A stretch of 64,000 nucleotides of DNA from Rhizobium sp. J15 (lineage in GTDB: Bacteria > Pseudomonadota > Alphaproteobacteria > Rhizobiales > Rhizobiaceae): positions 42,644 through 106,643 of the forward strand of contig NZ_NWSX01000017.1 of assembly GCF_002531825.1 (NCBI RefSeq), written 5' to 3'. Position 1 is the first letter of the stretch. Each line of letters opens with the position of its first letter. A program made the translations under genes and the position numbers. Positions 19,196 to 28,485 of the stretch are shown piece by piece. The notes below the pieces were generated by a model, which saw only the letters and a program-made list of their open reading frames with translations, made no database searches and was not told the origin of the DNA.

Positions 19196-21478
19196 CTACC
19201 GCGCCTCTGCGCGACGGGCGGAAAGCGCGGCAACGGCCTGAACTTCCGTCAGCAGCCGCACCGGATCGACCGGCTTTACCATCACGCGGTTGGCGCCGTT
19301 CAGCAACACCTGGCGGCGCGACTCGTCGCTCTTGTCGGCCGTCAGCACGATCACCGGAACCGGGGCGAGATCGAGCCGCCTTTCATGGCCGCGCAGGCGC
19401 CCCAGCATGTCGATGCCGTTGCCGCCCGGCATCGAGAGATCGCTGATGATGATGTCGGGCCGGGCGCTCGCCTCGTAGAGCGCGCAATCGAGCAGCGTCT
19501 CGAAATCCTCGACGTGGCGCACCTTATGCCCGCCCTTTTCCAGCATGACGCGCACCAGCATGGCGTTGATCGGATCGTCCTCGCCGAGCAGGATGCTGAG
19601 GCCGCTTGCCGCAACCACCGTCTCGGCCACCGAAAGGCCGAAGCCCGGCTGGTTGTCGTTCAGCGCATCGCGCTTCTCCATGCCGCGCATACGCCCGCGC
19701 AGCACGTCGATCAGCGACTGTTCGCGCAGCGGCCGGATGAGCCAGGCATCGAAGAGATCGAGCGGATGGGCGCTGCGCTCCTCCGGATTGACGAGGAGGA
19801 CCTTGCGCAGGCCGAGGGCGGCGATTTCGGCGCGGTCGGCGAGATGAGCGGAAAATTCCGCCGACATGCGATGGTCGACGATGATGTCGGTCGGCCGCCG
19901 GCTGCCATTGGCCATGCCGAGCAGCGTCGCACGCGCCGTCTCGCCGTCGCTGACGAGATGGCAGAGGCCGCCGAGCGCGGTGATCGTTTCGGCAATCGCA
20001 GCGCGCGCAGCCCCGGCCGGCGCCAGCAGCACGACGCTGTTGCCGGCAAGCAATGTGTTTCGCCGGTCCGGCCGCTCGCTGCCGATGTCGACGGGAAAGC
20101 GGATGGTGAATTCGCTGCCCCGGCCTTTTTCGCTGGCAACCGTCAGCGCACCGCCGAATTCACGCATGATGCGGGCGGAGATGGCAAGGCCGAGCCCGGT
20201 GCCGCTGCTCTTCTGCGCGACTGTGCCGCCCTGCTCGAACTCGCCGAAGACGCGCGCCTGCTCCTCAGCCGTCATGCCGGGGCCTGTATCGGCCACGGTG
20301 ATCAGCAGATTGCCGGCGTCGAGCCACACGCGGATGAAGACGCCGCCCGCCTGGGTGAACTTCACCGCGTTGCCGATGACGTTGAAGAGCACCTGGCGCA
20401 GCCGCGCCGGATCGAAGCTCATATTCTCCGGCACGTCGGACGATACTGTCGCGCCGATCTCGATGCCTTTTTCATGCGCCCGGTGGGCGAGCATCTCGAC
20501 GACGCTTTCCAGAAGCTTGCGCAGCGATTCCGAGCGCGGATGCAGCTCGAAGCGGCCGACCTCGATGGTGGAGAAGTCGAGCAGGTCGTCGACGAGCTGC
20601 GCCAGCGCATGGCCGGATTGGCGGATGTTCGCGAGGTAATTCTGCTGTTCCTGCGTCAGCCGCGTTTCCGCGATCAGATGCGTCATGCCGAGAATGCCCG
20701 AAAGCGGCGTGCGAACCTCGTGGCTGACGGTGGCAAGCAGCCTGGATTTGGCGGCGCTGTTATATTCGGCCTTCTGCCGGGCATCCTCGCGCGCCTGCGC
20801 GACGAGGCGTTCCTCGGTCACATCGCGGGCAACGCTCTGCAGCAGAAGACGGCCGTTTGCCGGATCGCGGGTGACGACGTCACGCCAGAGGAAGATGCGC
20901 TGGCCCTCCGGCGTCGAGATCTCGACATCGTAGCAATGTGGGACCGGGCCGGGGCGGAAGGCGATCCCGATCTCCTCGCAGGTCCGCCCTTCCGGACGCG
21001 GCCGTCCGGTCAGGCGGCGAAAAGTGTCGTTGGCGCCAATGATGCGCCGGTCCATGGTACGGCTGACCGTGATGTCGCCGAGCACGTCGTGCACGTCGGC
21101 AAAGAGTTTCGCGCCGTCGTTCCAGTCCGGCAGAGGTTCCATCTTGGGCTGCCTGGGCCGGCGCCGGCGGACCATCAGGAAGGCATAGCTGGCGATGACG
21201 GCAAGGCCGAGAACGACGAGACCTCCCGAAAGGAGCAGCGGATCGCCGGCATGGGCAAGCAGCAGCAGGATCGTCGCGGTGAGGAGGCCGGCCCCGCCCA
21301 GCCAATAGAACAGCAGGACCCTTGCGGCCGCAGGCCCCTTTTGGGCGTCATCGGCTTGCTGGGATGCGGATGCGTCCGGCCGTGAGGCAGAGCCCTCCAG
21401 CCGCGTCTCATGCGGCTTGGCGGCGGCTCCGCCGAACGCGGCGGACAATCTTTCCTGCAACTGTCCCAGGTTGTGCAT
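19196..21478 (-). CDS. Membrane hybrid histidine kinase with PAS and C-terminal receiver
   Basis: 760 residues. Two membrane segments near residues 52-98, a PAS-like sensor (about 125-240), HisKA with the phospho-acceptor in VSHEVRTPLSGILG, and HATPase with N box NVIGNAVKFT, DTGPGM and GTGLGL motifs. A divergent receiver-like segment follows (LLAGNSVVLLAP... with IIVDHRMS), then a canonical receiver at the C-terminus (ILLGEDDPINAMLV, phospho-acceptor in IIISDLSMPGGNGID, lysine in VMVKPVDP). No cognate regulator is adjacent. Signal and output unknown; similar kinases occur next to olsB in related rhizobia. Confidence 0.9.
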   Translation of the reverse strand: MHNLGQLQERLSAAFGGAAAKPHETRLEGSASRPDASASQQADDAQKGPAAARVLLFYWLGGAGLLTATILLLLAHAGDPLLLSGGLVVLGLAVIASYAFLMVRRRRPRQPKMEPLPDWNDGAKLFADVHDVLGDITVSRTMDRRIIGANDTFRRLTGRPRPEGRTCEEIGIAFRPGPVPHCYDVEISTPEGQRIFLWRDVVTRDPANGRLLLQSVARDVTEERLVAQAREDARQKAEYNSAAKSRLLATVSHEVRTPLSGILGMTHLIAETRLTQEQQNYLANIRQSGHALAQLVDDLLDFSTIEVGRFELHPRSESLRKLLESVVEMLAHRAHEKGIEIGATVSSDVPENMSFDPARLRQVLFNVIGNAVKFTQAGGVFIRVWLDAGNLLITVADTGPGMTAEEQARVFGEFEQGGTVAQKSSGTGLGLAISARIMREFGGALTVASEKGRGSEFTIRFPVDIGSERPDRRNTLLAGNSVVLLAPAGAARAAIAETITALGGLCHLVSDGETARATLLGMANGSRRPTDIIVDHRMSAEFSAHLADRAEIAALGLRKVLLVNPEERSAHPLDLFDAWLIRPLREQSLIDVLRGRMRGMEKRDALNDNQPGFGLSVAETVVAASGLSILLGEDDPINAMLVRVMLEKGGHKVRHVEDFETLLDCALYEASARPDIIISDLSMPGGNGIDMLGRLRGHERRLDLAPVPVIVLTADKSDESRRQVLLNGANRVMVKPVDPVRLLTEVQAVAALSARRAEAR

Positions 21479-21533
21479 GGTACCTGGCTAACATGAGGGC
21501 CGTTCCGAATGCCTTCAGGAATTCGATAAGATT

Positions 21534-22037
21534 TTAGCGGCCCGCCTTTTTCGGCAGCAGCAGTTCGTCGAGGATGACGCAGCCCGCACCGACGGTGATG
21601 AAGCTGTCGGCGAGGTTGAAGACCGCAAAAGACCAGCTGTCGGTGTGGAAGAGGATGTAATCGATCACGTGGCCATAAGCGAAGCGGTCGACGAGATTGC
21701 CGATCGCACCGGCAATGATCAGCGCATAGCCGAGATGCGCGAGCCAGCGATCCTTCTCCGTGCGGTACCACAGCCAGATGACGAAGGCGACGATGACGAG
21801 CCGCATGCCGACGATGAACCAGCCGTCCATGCCCGACAGCATCGAAAAGGCGACGCCGAGATTGTAGGTGCGGTAGAGCGCCAGCATCGGAATGACGGGA
21901 ACGGCTTCCTGCAGCGGCAGATAGTGGTCGACCGCGATCTTGACGGCCTGGTCGATGAGAACGGCGATGACGATGAAGAGAAGAATGGGCGCCGGGCGAG
22001 AAAAGAGCGCGGGGCGTGCGTGCGTCTGTTCGGTCAT
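21534..22037 (-). CDS. lspA: Lipoprotein signal peptidase II
   Basis: 167 residues with four membrane helices; an inner-membrane aspartyl protease that removes lipoprotein signal peptides. Catalytic aspartates lie in the motifs [20 protein letters not shown] and [14 protein letters not shown]. The start at 22037 overlaps the stop of the upstream RNA methyltransferase in an ATGA, so translation is coupled. The N-terminal [17 protein letters not shown] is a cytoplasmic lead before helix 1. Confidence 0.95.
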   Translation of the reverse strand: MTEQTHARPALFSRPAPILLFIVIAVLIDQAVKIAVDHYLPLQEAVPVIPMLALYRTYNLGVAFSMLSGMDGWFIVGMRLVIVAFVIWLWYRTEKDRWLAHLGYALIIAGAIGNLVDRFAYGHVIDYILFHTDSWSFAVFNLADSFITVGAGCVILDELLLPKKAGR

Positions 22038-22894
22038 TTGACCTCGGCAAGTGAGAGGAGATGGCGGCGCGCCTCGAAAAGCATGACGGCGGTGGCGACG
22101 GCGAGGTTCAGGGAATCGGCGCGGCCCTGCTGCGGAATGCGGGCGAGCGCGTCGGCCTCCCTCGCCAGCTGGTCCGGCAGGCCCGACTGCTCGTTGCCCA
22201 TCAGCAATACGACCGGCTTCTTCCTGTAGTCGATCGTGCGGTAATCGACCGCGCCGGCAAGATGCGTCGCGACGACGGAAACGCCGGCCGATTTCCGCCA
22301 GGCGATGAATTCCTCCGGCGTCGCCCGTGCCACCGGGACGGCGAAGACCGAGCCCATCGTGGCGCGCACGGTTTCGAGCGAGAAGGGATCGGTCGCTTCT
22401 CCGACCAGGATGACGCCGGAAGCGCCGGCCGCATCGGCCGTGCGGATGATGGTGCCGAGATTGCCGGGGTCGCGCACGCGGTCGAGCGCCACCCATGTCT
22501 CGCCCTCTTTCGGCCGGATATCCCTGAGCGGCTTCCAGCGCTGGTCGAAGATGCCGACGACCATCTGCGGATTGTCGCGACGGGTGATCGAGGCGATCAC
22601 TTTTTCGCTGACTTCGAGCACCAGCCCGCCCGCGGCGACTGTTTTCGCCGCCATCTGTTCGACCAGCGGCTTGCTCTTGGCAGCCTTGGCATAGACCAGC
22701 GTGCGGATCGTCCAGCCGAGCTCGATCGCGTCGATGACGAGCTTCAGCCCTTCGGCCAGGAAAGTCCCGCTCTCCTCCCGCGACTTCTTGTTCATCAGCG
22801 CCTTGATGTCCTTGATGATGGGATTGGCGAGCGAGGTGACTTCTTTCACCTGGCCGACCCTGCGCGGTCCTTGATCGTGAAAGTCCTTGCTCAT
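22034..22894 (-). CDS. TrmH/SpoU-family RNA 2'-O-methyltransferase
   Basis: 286 residues. The N-terminal substrate-binding domain ([31 protein letters not shown]) is followed by the SPOUT knot: [23 protein letters not shown] (motif 1), then GSVFAVPV and [16 protein letters not shown], with the C-terminal [18 protein letters not shown]. Such enzymes methylate ribose in 23S rRNA or tRNA; closest by layout to RlmB-like proteins, but the exact base is not assignable. It overlaps both neighbours by four bases, defining a three-gene operon with the methyltransferase upstream and lspA downstream. Confidence 0.9.
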   Translation of the reverse strand: MSKDFHDQGPRRVGQVKEVTSLANPIIKDIKALMNKKSREESGTFLAEGLKLVIDAIELGWTIRTLVYAKAAKSKPLVEQMAAKTVAAGGLVLEVSEKVIASITRRDNPQMVVGIFDQRWKPLRDIRPKEGETWVALDRVRDPGNLGTIIRTADAAGASGVILVGEATDPFSLETVRATMGSVFAVPVARATPEEFIAWRKSAGVSVVATHLAGAVDYRTIDYRKKPVVLLMGNEQSGLPDQLAREADALARIPQQGRADSLNLAVATAVMLFEARRHLLSLAEVK

Positions 22895-23988
22895 TTCGGC
22901 ACCCAGCGGGAAAAGAGAGAGGTGGAAAGCGCGCGGCCCTGCGTCTTGCCGTCGGCGCCCGCCTCGCGGATCACCAGCTCGCCGGATTCGACCACGCCGC
23001 CCGCACCGCGCATCGTTTCGCGCATCAGCTCGTGGATCGAATAGAAGCTGGCGCGGATCGAATAGGCTGTCAGCACCAGGCCGGCTGCCTTCGGCGAGAG
23101 GATCTCGCGGCAGATGTCGAGCATCAGCGGCAGATGCTCGAAGAGATGCCAGACTTCGCCGTTCGGGCCGCGGCCGAATTTCGGCGGATCGGTGAGGATG
23201 ATGTCGTACTGGCTGCCGCGGCGCTCCTCGCGCAGGATGAATTTCATCGCATCCTCGCAGATCCAGCGGATCGGCAGCTTCTCCATGCGCCCGAGCGCCT
23301 GGTTTTCCCGCGCCCAGCCGATCGCCTTCTTCGATGCGTCGACATGGGTGACCTCGGCGCCTGCCGCGGCGGCGACAAGCGAGGCGACGCCGGTATAGCC
23401 GAAGAGGTTCAGCACCTTCAGCGGCCGGCCGGCTGTTTCGGCCTGCTCCTTCATCCAGCTCCAGTGCACGATCTGTTCGGGAAAGACGCCGACATGACGG
23501 AAGGAGGTGAAGCGGCCGAGAAAATCGACGCCGAGCAGGTTGAGCGGCCAGGTCTCGCCGAGCGCCTCCTTCGGGAAGCGCCAGCGGCCGGTGCCTTCCT
23601 CGTCGGTATCGCCGGTGAAGACGGCATCGACCTTTTCCCAGAAATGCGGCGGCAGCGAAGGCTGCCACAATGCCTGGGCCTCGGGACGGATGATGCGGTA
23701 GGGACCGTATTGCTCCAGCTTCTGGCCGTTGCCGCTGTCGATCAGGTGGAAGTCGCCGGCCCCGAGCGATTCGAGGATGACCGGCACGCGCTCAGCCGGG
23801 CGTTCACCGCTGCGCGTCATGAGAGGGCGTGAAACCGCAGCCGGTGCCGGAGCTTCCCGCACCGCCTCGCGTGCGGCCGCAGGCCGCGCAACGGGCTTCG
23901 CCGGCCGGCCGGCCCGATCGTCCCTGCGGCTTTCACCGGCGGGACCTGATGTCTTCTTCTGGCCCGGCCGGCGTTCTCTATGTTTCAA
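22891..23988 (-). CDS. Class I SAM-dependent rRNA methyltransferase (RlmI-like)
   Basis: 365 residues. The first ~60 residues are low-complexity, rich in Arg, Ala and Pro, probably a disordered RNA-binding tail. The Rossmann core starts at [28 protein letters not shown]; the catalytic DPPKFGRG motif follows ILTDPPKF. Related to the Methyltrans_SAM group that modifies 23S rRNA cytosines, although no PUA domain is evident. First gene of the coupled operon with the SPOUT methylase and lspA. Confidence 0.85.
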   Translation of the reverse strand: MKHRERRPGQKKTSGPAGESRRDDRAGRPAKPVARPAAAREAVREAPAPAAVSRPLMTRSGERPAERVPVILESLGAGDFHLIDSGNGQKLEQYGPYRIIRPEAQALWQPSLPPHFWEKVDAVFTGDTDEEGTGRWRFPKEALGETWPLNLLGVDFLGRFTSFRHVGVFPEQIVHWSWMKEQAETAGRPLKVLNLFGYTGVASLVAAAAGAEVTHVDASKKAIGWARENQALGRMEKLPIRWICEDAMKFILREERRGSQYDIILTDPPKFGRGPNGEVWHLFEHLPLMLDICREILSPKAAGLVLTAYSIRASFYSIHELMRETMRGAGGVVESGELVIREAGADGKTQGRALSTSLFSRWVPK

Positions 23989-24107
23989 CGTGCTCTTCCG
24001 CGTCTCTGTCGAGGTGTCTTTATGAGGTTTTCGTCCTCTAGCCCAGAAGACCGCGCCGGATCAACTGCGCCGACCAAGCCCCGAAGCAGGTTCTCCCGGC
24101 CCGGCGT

Positions 24108-24698
24108 TTATTTCAAGCCCTCGCGTCCCTGCATGCGGAGCCAGCTTTCTGCCGAATAAAGCGCCGCGACATGCATCGACTGCATGATGACGGCGCCGGA
24201 CCGTAGATCGGCGAGAATGTCCCCGAGATCGGCAAACAGCATGTCGACCTTCTCGCCGGGGTCGAAACTGGGTTCGCCTGCTCTGTTCAGGCCGAGCGCC
24301 AGCCAGCTCGTGACCATGTTGCTGTGGTTGGCGGCGTTCGGATAGGAGGTGAGCAGTCTGACGAAAGTCGAGGCTTCGTAGCCGGTCTCTTCCCTCAGTT
24401 CGCGCCGCGCCGCAGCCATCGCCGCATCGCCGGCCTCCATGTCACCGCGTTCCACGCCTCCAGCGACGAGGCCGAGCACGATCTCGCCGCGGCCATGCCG
24501 GTATTCCCGCGTCAGCAGCACGCGCCCGTCGGGCATCAGCGGGATGACGTTGATCCAATCGGGGTAGTCGAGCACATGGAACGGGGCGATGACGGTTCCA
24601 TCGGCGGTCAGGCAGTCGTCGCTGCGAAGCCTGATCCAGCGATCCTCATAGGTGATGCGGCTCGCCGTCACGCTCCAGGGCTTCAATTCGTCGCTCAT
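24108..24698 (-). CDS. NUDIX hydrolase (ADP-ribose pyrophosphatase-like)
   Basis: 196 residues. The Nudix box spans GGVERGDMEAGDAAMAAARRELREETGYE, with the REL-REETGY catalytic core that binds Mg2+. The N-terminal part (VTASRITYEDRWIRLRSDDC, then VIPLMPDGRVLLTREYRHGRGE) resembles ADP-ribose pyrophosphatases. Likely a housekeeping enzyme clearing nucleoside diphosphate derivatives; substrate not determinable. Start at 24698 or one codon upstream. Divergent from the CoxG-like gene. Confidence 0.85.
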   Translation of the reverse strand: MSDELKPWSVTASRITYEDRWIRLRSDDCLTADGTVIAPFHVLDYPDWINVIPLMPDGRVLLTREYRHGRGEIVLGLVAGGVERGDMEAGDAAMAAARRELREETGYEASTFVRLLTSYPNAANHSNMVTSWLALGLNRAGEPSFDPGEKVDMLFADLGDILADLRSGAVIMQSMHVAALYSAESWLRMQGREGLK

Positions 24699-24805
24699 CA
24701 CAATCCCTGCTCCAGATGAAGCCAGGCAGATAACATTCCCTTCCGCCTTGGCAAAGCGCTTTGCCGCTGGGATAAGATTGAGCGAATCGGAGATGGGGCT
24801 GTCGA

Positions 24806-25261
24806 ATGGATTTCACCGGCGAAGAACGTATCGCCGCGCCGCGGGATGTCGTCTGGGCGGCGCTCAACGATCCCGAGATCATGCGCGTCTGCATCCCCGG
24901 CTGTCAAAATATCGAGCGGCTGTCGCCGGAAACCTTCGAGGCGACGATCAAGGTCAAGTTCAGTCTGCTGTCGGCCACCTTCCACGGACTGCTGACGCTT
25001 TCCAACGTCGATGCGCCGAAAAGCTACACGCTTTCGGCTGAAGGCAAGGGCGGCCTTGCCGGTTTTGCCAAAGGCAGCGCGGATGTCGTGCTCGAGGAAA
25101 GCGGTGCCGAGACGATCCTGCATTACCGTGCCGGCGCCGAGCTCGGCGGCAAGCTCGCAGGGCTCGGCGCCCGCCTGCTCGATTCCACCTCGCACAGACT
25201 CGCCGAGGGGTTCTTTTCGGATTTCAACGCCGCCGTCGTCGCCAAAATGGCGGCAGGCTGA
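24806..25261 (+). CDS. CoxG-like SRPBCC-domain protein
   Basis: 151 residues, SRPBCC (START-like) fold of the carbon monoxide dehydrogenase subunit G family: MDFTGEERIAAPRDVVWAALNDPEIMRVCIPG is the signature N-terminus. In carboxydotrophs CoxG helps anchor CO dehydrogenase to the membrane. Here no coxLMS genes are nearby, so a role with CO oxidation is not supported; solitary copies are common in rhizobia and have no settled function. A GNAT gene follows after 44 nt on the same strand. Confidence 0.85.
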   Translation: MDFTGEERIAAPRDVVWAALNDPEIMRVCIPGCQNIERLSPETFEATIKVKFSLLSATFHGLLTLSNVDAPKSYTLSAEGKGGLAGFAKGSADVVLEESGAETILHYRAGAELGGKLAGLGARLLDSTSHRLAEGFFSDFNAAVVAKMAAG

Positions 25262-25305
25262 TGTCACGGCTTGGCGCGGACAGGGGCTTGGTTTAAGCCG
25301 GAATC

Positions 25306-25740
25306 ATGACATGGACCATCAGGCCGCCGCGGGCGGAAGACCAGGAAGCGCTTGCGGAGATCTATCTGTCCGTACGTCGCGAAACATTCGTCTGGGTCGA
25401 TCCCGGCAAGTTCCACCGGGAGGATTTCGCCGCCCATACCAATGGCGAGACGATTTTCGTCTGCGACCACGCGGATGGCGGCGTGGCAGGCTTTCTCTCG
25501 CTCTGGCCGGCGGATGATTTCATTCACATGCTGTATATACGCCCGGAATTGCAGGGCAGCGGCGCCGGGACGGCGCTGCTGCGGGCGCTGCCGGAATGGC
25601 CGCGACACAAATACCGCCTGAAATGCCTGGTGAAGAACCGCCGGGCAAAGGCCTTCTACCTCTCCCATGGTTTCGAGGTCACCGGCAACGGCACGTCGCC
25701 GGAAGGCGATTACGAGGAGCTGAGCTTCCTTCCTGCCTGA
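25306..25740 (+). CDS. GNAT-family N-acetyltransferase
   Basis: 144 residues. N-terminal strand WTIRPPRAEDQEALAEIYLSVRRETF; acetyl-CoA loop in LYIRPELQGSGAGTALLRAL (Q/RxxGxG/A pattern); C-terminal RAKAFYLSHGFEVTGNG. Substrate unknown. It follows the CoxG-like gene on the same strand and may share its transcript; it converges on the LapA-like gene with only 17 nt between stops. Confidence 0.88.
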   Translation: MTWTIRPPRAEDQEALAEIYLSVRRETFVWVDPGKFHREDFAAHTNGETIFVCDHADGGVAGFLSLWPADDFIHMLYIRPELQGSGAGTALLRALPEWPRHKYRLKCLVKNRRAKAFYLSHGFEVTGNGTSPEGDYEELSFLPA

Positions 25741-25757
25741 TGGAAATATCGGATGGC

Positions 25758-26090
25758 TTAGCGCGACGGCAACTGCCCGGCAATTTCCTCGGCGCGGCTT
25801 TTGTGGCGGTCGGCCTCACCCTGCCAGCGGATGGCTTCTTTGGCCTCGGTGCGGGCGCGCTTGCGGTGTTTGCCCTGGCCGAACCAGGTGGCGGCCGAGC
25901 CGACGAGCATGCCTGTGATCAGCGCGATGAACAGGAAGACGAAGAAGGGCGCGGAAACCGCAAGCACCTGATCTTCAGGCCTGAACGGATTGAAGGCGAG
26001 CGTGACGCTCTGCCGGTTGGCGACGCAGAAGACGATGAGGATGACGCCGAGCGGCAACAAAATCAAAAGGTTGACGATCTTCTTGGCCAT
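25758..26090 (-). CDS. LapA-domain (DUF1049) inner-membrane protein
   Basis: 110 residues with two membrane segments (about residues 5-22 and 44-65) and a charged, probably coiled-coil cytoplasmic tail. VFCVANRQSVTLAFNPF is the typical DUF1049 motif between the helices. In E. coli LapA works with LapB in LPS assembly control, but a role here is inferred. The ATG at 26090 is preferred over the longer frame because GGAG precedes it by eight bases. In rhizobia it commonly follows ihfB, as here. Confidence 0.85.
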   Translation of the reverse strand: MAKKIVNLLILLPLGVILIVFCVANRQSVTLAFNPFRPEDQVLAVSAPFFVFLFIALITGMLVGSAATWFGQGKHRKRARTEAKEAIRWQGEADRHKSRAEEIAGQLPSR

Positions 26091-26138
26091 TTCAGGTCTC
26101 CACATGCTGGATTGCGCCGGCCTTTTCGGGCCGATGCG

Positions 26139-26236
26139 CCAAAGCGCGTGGCGATCTTTCAGATTCGCTCCTTGCGCTTCAGGTCTTTGTTTTTACGCAT
26201 GTCGCAAACCGTTTCACGCTTTTGCGCGACATGCGC
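26139..26236. repeat. Palindromic intergenic repeat, copy 3 (full)
   Basis: Block gatctttcagattcgctcctt followed by the palindrome acgcatgtcgcaaa...tttgcgcgacatgcgct. It aligns along its length with the reverse complement of 6839-6942. It lies between lapA-like and ihfB genes transcribed in the same direction, so it would be part of an ihfB read-through transcript. Confidence 0.75.
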
Positions 26237-26299
26237 TAGCAGAATAGGAAAACGGCCTTCAAGTTCAAGTGCGGTTTCGCCGCAGGCAGTTCGCGCCGC

Positions 26300-26599
26300 T
26301 CAATCCTCTTCGTCGGCCTGGCCGGGGTTCAGCCGCTCACGCAGTTCCTTGCCGGTCTTGAAAAAGGGAACCCACTTTTCCTCGACGAAGACGGTATCGC
26401 CGGTGCGCGGGTTGCGGCCGGAACGGGAAGGGCGGTTCTTCACGGAAAAGGCGCCGAAGCCGCGCAATTCGACGCGGTTACCCGCAGCCAGTGCATCGGT
26501 GATCTCGTCGAGAACCGCGTTGACGATATTCTCGACGTCGCGATGATAGAGATGCGGGTTGCGTGCCGCAACAATCTGCACCAATTCGGACTTGATCAC
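26300..26599 (-). CDS. ihfB: Integration host factor subunit beta
   Basis: 99 residues, HU/IHF family. The DNA-bending arm contains [21 protein letters not shown]; the N-terminus [33 protein letters not shown] is typical of IhfB (HimD). With IhfA it bends DNA at promoters, notably sigma-54 promoters driven by NifA or NtrC in rhizobia, connecting with rpoN at 30 kb. Acidic tail ending in DEED. It lies 29 nt after sppA on the same strand and may be co-transcribed with it. Confidence 0.95.
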   Translation of the reverse strand: MIKSELVQIVAARNPHLYHRDVENIVNAVLDEITDALAAGNRVELRGFGAFSVKNRPSRSGRNPRTGDTVFVEEKWVPFFKTGKELRERLNPGQADEED

Positions 26600-26628
26600 A
26601 GTCGCCCCCTTAAATTATTGATTTCTTA

Positions 26629-27579
26629 TCAATCGCGGCCAACCTGCCAAACTGAAAGCAGCCCGTCAAGAAGCAACTTTGGGGGCAGGATTCCATTGAG
26701 ATCCTGGCCTTTGACGAGATCATCATAACCGAAGATCGTAATCAACCGCGAAACAGCCCCAGCGAGCAGAAAGGGCGTATTGCTCTTCTTGTCCCAATCC
26801 ACCATCGGCAGTGCGCTGTCGATGCCGCGCGATGTCAGATAGGCGCGGATTTCCGCTTCGCCGCCGATCGTATCGACGAGTTTCACCTTCAGTGCCTGCC
26901 GGCCGGTGTAGATCGTGCCGTCGGCCAGCTTCAGCACCTCGTCCCGCGGCAGCTTGCGCCGGTCGGCGACCAGATCGACGAACCAGTTATAGCTGTCGAC
27001 CACCATGTTGCGGATCATCGCCTTGGCTTCCTCGCTCGCCTCGTGGAAGGGCGAGGGCTCGGCCTTCAGCGGCGAGGATTTGATCTCCTGCAGCGATACG
27101 CCGATCTTGTCGAGCAGCGGCTGGATCTGCGGATACTGGAAGATGACGCCGATTGAGCCGGTGATCGAACTGTCGCCGGCAATGATCGTGTCGCCGGCGG
27201 TGGCGATCATGTAGCCGGCGGAGGCGGCAAGCGTGCGCACGTCGGAGACGACGGGCTTCTTGGCCGCAATCGCCCGGATCGCCTTGAAGATCTTTTCGCC
27301 GCCATAGGTCGTGCCGCCGGGCGAGGAGATCGAAACCACCACCGCCTTGACCTGGTTGTCGGTCTCGATCTTCTTCAATCGCTCGAGAAGCTCGTCGTCA
27401 TCGACGATCAGCCCCGATATCGTCACATGAGCGACATGCGGGCGCGCCGTCCCGGCGTCGCCGAGGGCAAATTGGTAGAAGGCGAAACCAAGCGCCACGA
27501 TCAGGGCGACCGCGATGATGCGCCAGAATCCGAGCTTGCGGCGCAGCCGCCGCCGATCCGCAATGATCGAACTGTCCAT
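26629..27579 (-). CDS. sppA: Signal peptide peptidase SppA (short form)
   Basis: 316 residues: one N-terminal membrane helix (about 18-38) and a single S49 protease domain, the short SppA36 type rather than the double-domain E. coli enzyme. The nucleophile is S120 in TLAASAGYM and the general base K172 in SSPLKAEPS; their 52-residue spacing equals that of S147/K199 in Bacillus subtilis SppA. It degrades cleaved signal peptides in the membrane. Divergent from lptC, with ~225 nt between starts. Confidence 0.93.
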   Translation of the reverse strand: MDSSIIADRRRLRRKLGFWRIIAVALIVALGFAFYQFALGDAGTARPHVAHVTISGLIVDDDELLERLKKIETDNQVKAVVVSISSPGGTTYGGEKIFKAIRAIAAKKPVVSDVRTLAASAGYMIATAGDTIIAGDSSITGSIGVIFQYPQIQPLLDKIGVSLQEIKSSPLKAEPSPFHEASEEAKAMIRNMVVDSYNWFVDLVADRRKLPRDEVLKLADGTIYTGRQALKVKLVDTIGGEAEIRAYLTSRGIDSALPMVDWDKKSNTPFLLAGAVSRLITIFGYDDLVKGQDLNGILPPKLLLDGLLSVWQVGRD

Positions 27580-27804
27580 GAAAACCTCCAGCGCTGGGCT
27601 CCGGTTTCGGCATCCCGCCGATCGATCCGGTCAATAGGGTGGCAGCGGCACGTACGAATGCCACTTTTTGATGTTTTTCCGTTTTGTTGCTTGTTGCAGA
27701 AAAAATTCCATATTGGCAAGCCAATGTAATAATGCGAAACGAACTGTGATTGGCGGCCGGCTTTGTTACGAAGGCGCGGCGATCACCGCACATGGACGAG
27801 GCAT

Positions 27805-28470
27805 ATGCTCGATACCCTGAAGAACAACGGAAGCGCCGCTTTTGCGGGGTCCGGCAAGACCCCCTATGGCGATGCGTTGTTCCATTCCGCCCGCGTGCGG
27901 CGGCTGAAGGTGCTGCTGCCGGCGGCAGCTCTTATCGTCTCTTTCGCCTTCATCGCGGTGTCGGTGATCCGCACCTACCTGCCCGAAAATATCAAGATCG
28001 AAGGCGCCAAGATCGAAAACGGCAAGGTCGTGATGGAAAAACCGGCGATCTCCGGCCGCAATTCCGATGGCATCAACTATTCCATGCTTGCCGAGAGGGC
28101 GCTGCAGGATATCCGCGATCCCGATCTCATCACGCTTGAAACCATCAAGGCCGCCGTGCCGATGAATGACGGGCTGATCGCCCGTGTCGTCGCCTCGACC
28201 GCCGACTACAATCGCGCCACCGACAACCTGCATATGACGACGCCCTTCACCCTGGTGCTGAGCAGCGGTCTCAATGCGAAATTCCAGTCCGCCCATCTCG
28301 ACATAAAGGGCGGCAACATGCGCAGCGACGATCCCGTCACCATCACCAAGGACAATGCCTCCATAGTTGCGAACACGCTTCAGATCACCGATAAGGGGCG
28401 CGTGATCACATTCGAGGGGAATGTTCGCATGAATGTCGATCCCACCACCATCCATAAACAGGGCACTTAA
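27805..28470 (+). CDS. lptC: LPS export system protein LptC
   Basis: 221 residues, bitopic inner-membrane protein: one membrane helix around residues 31-53 and a periplasmic beta-jellyroll (LptC/YrbK family). It bridges the LptB2FG ATPase and LptA in LPS transport. ATG at 27805 is chosen over an upstream ATG because GACGAG precedes it. Sequence conservation is weak in LptC, but position before lptA and lptB is decisive. Its stop is 15 nt before lptA. Confidence 0.9.
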   Translation: MLDTLKNNGSAAFAGSGKTPYGDALFHSARVRRLKVLLPAAALIVSFAFIAVSVIRTYLPENIKIEGAKIENGKVVMEKPAISGRNSDGINYSMLAERALQDIRDPDLITLETIKAAVPMNDGLIARVVASTADYNRATDNLHMTTPFTLVLSSGLNAKFQSAHLDIKGGNMRSDDPVTITKDNASIVANTLQITDKGRVITFEGNVRMNVDPTTIHKQGT

Positions 28471-28485
28471 CCAGCCGGGTTACCT

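Noticed and set aside
18875..21385. 836-codon plus-strand open frame opposite olsB and the hybrid kinase
   Set aside because: Covers two confidently assigned minus-strand genes; sequence is typical of reverse-complement coding in GC-rich DNA.
24806..25261. Carbon monoxide dehydrogenase function for the CoxG-like gene
   Set aside because: No coxL, coxM or coxS genes in the region; solitary SRPBCC proteins are common.
26629..27579. Suspected loss of the catalytic lysine in SppA
   Set aside because: The lysine before TGSIG seen in some homologues is not the catalytic one; S120 and K172 are present with the correct 52-residue spacing.
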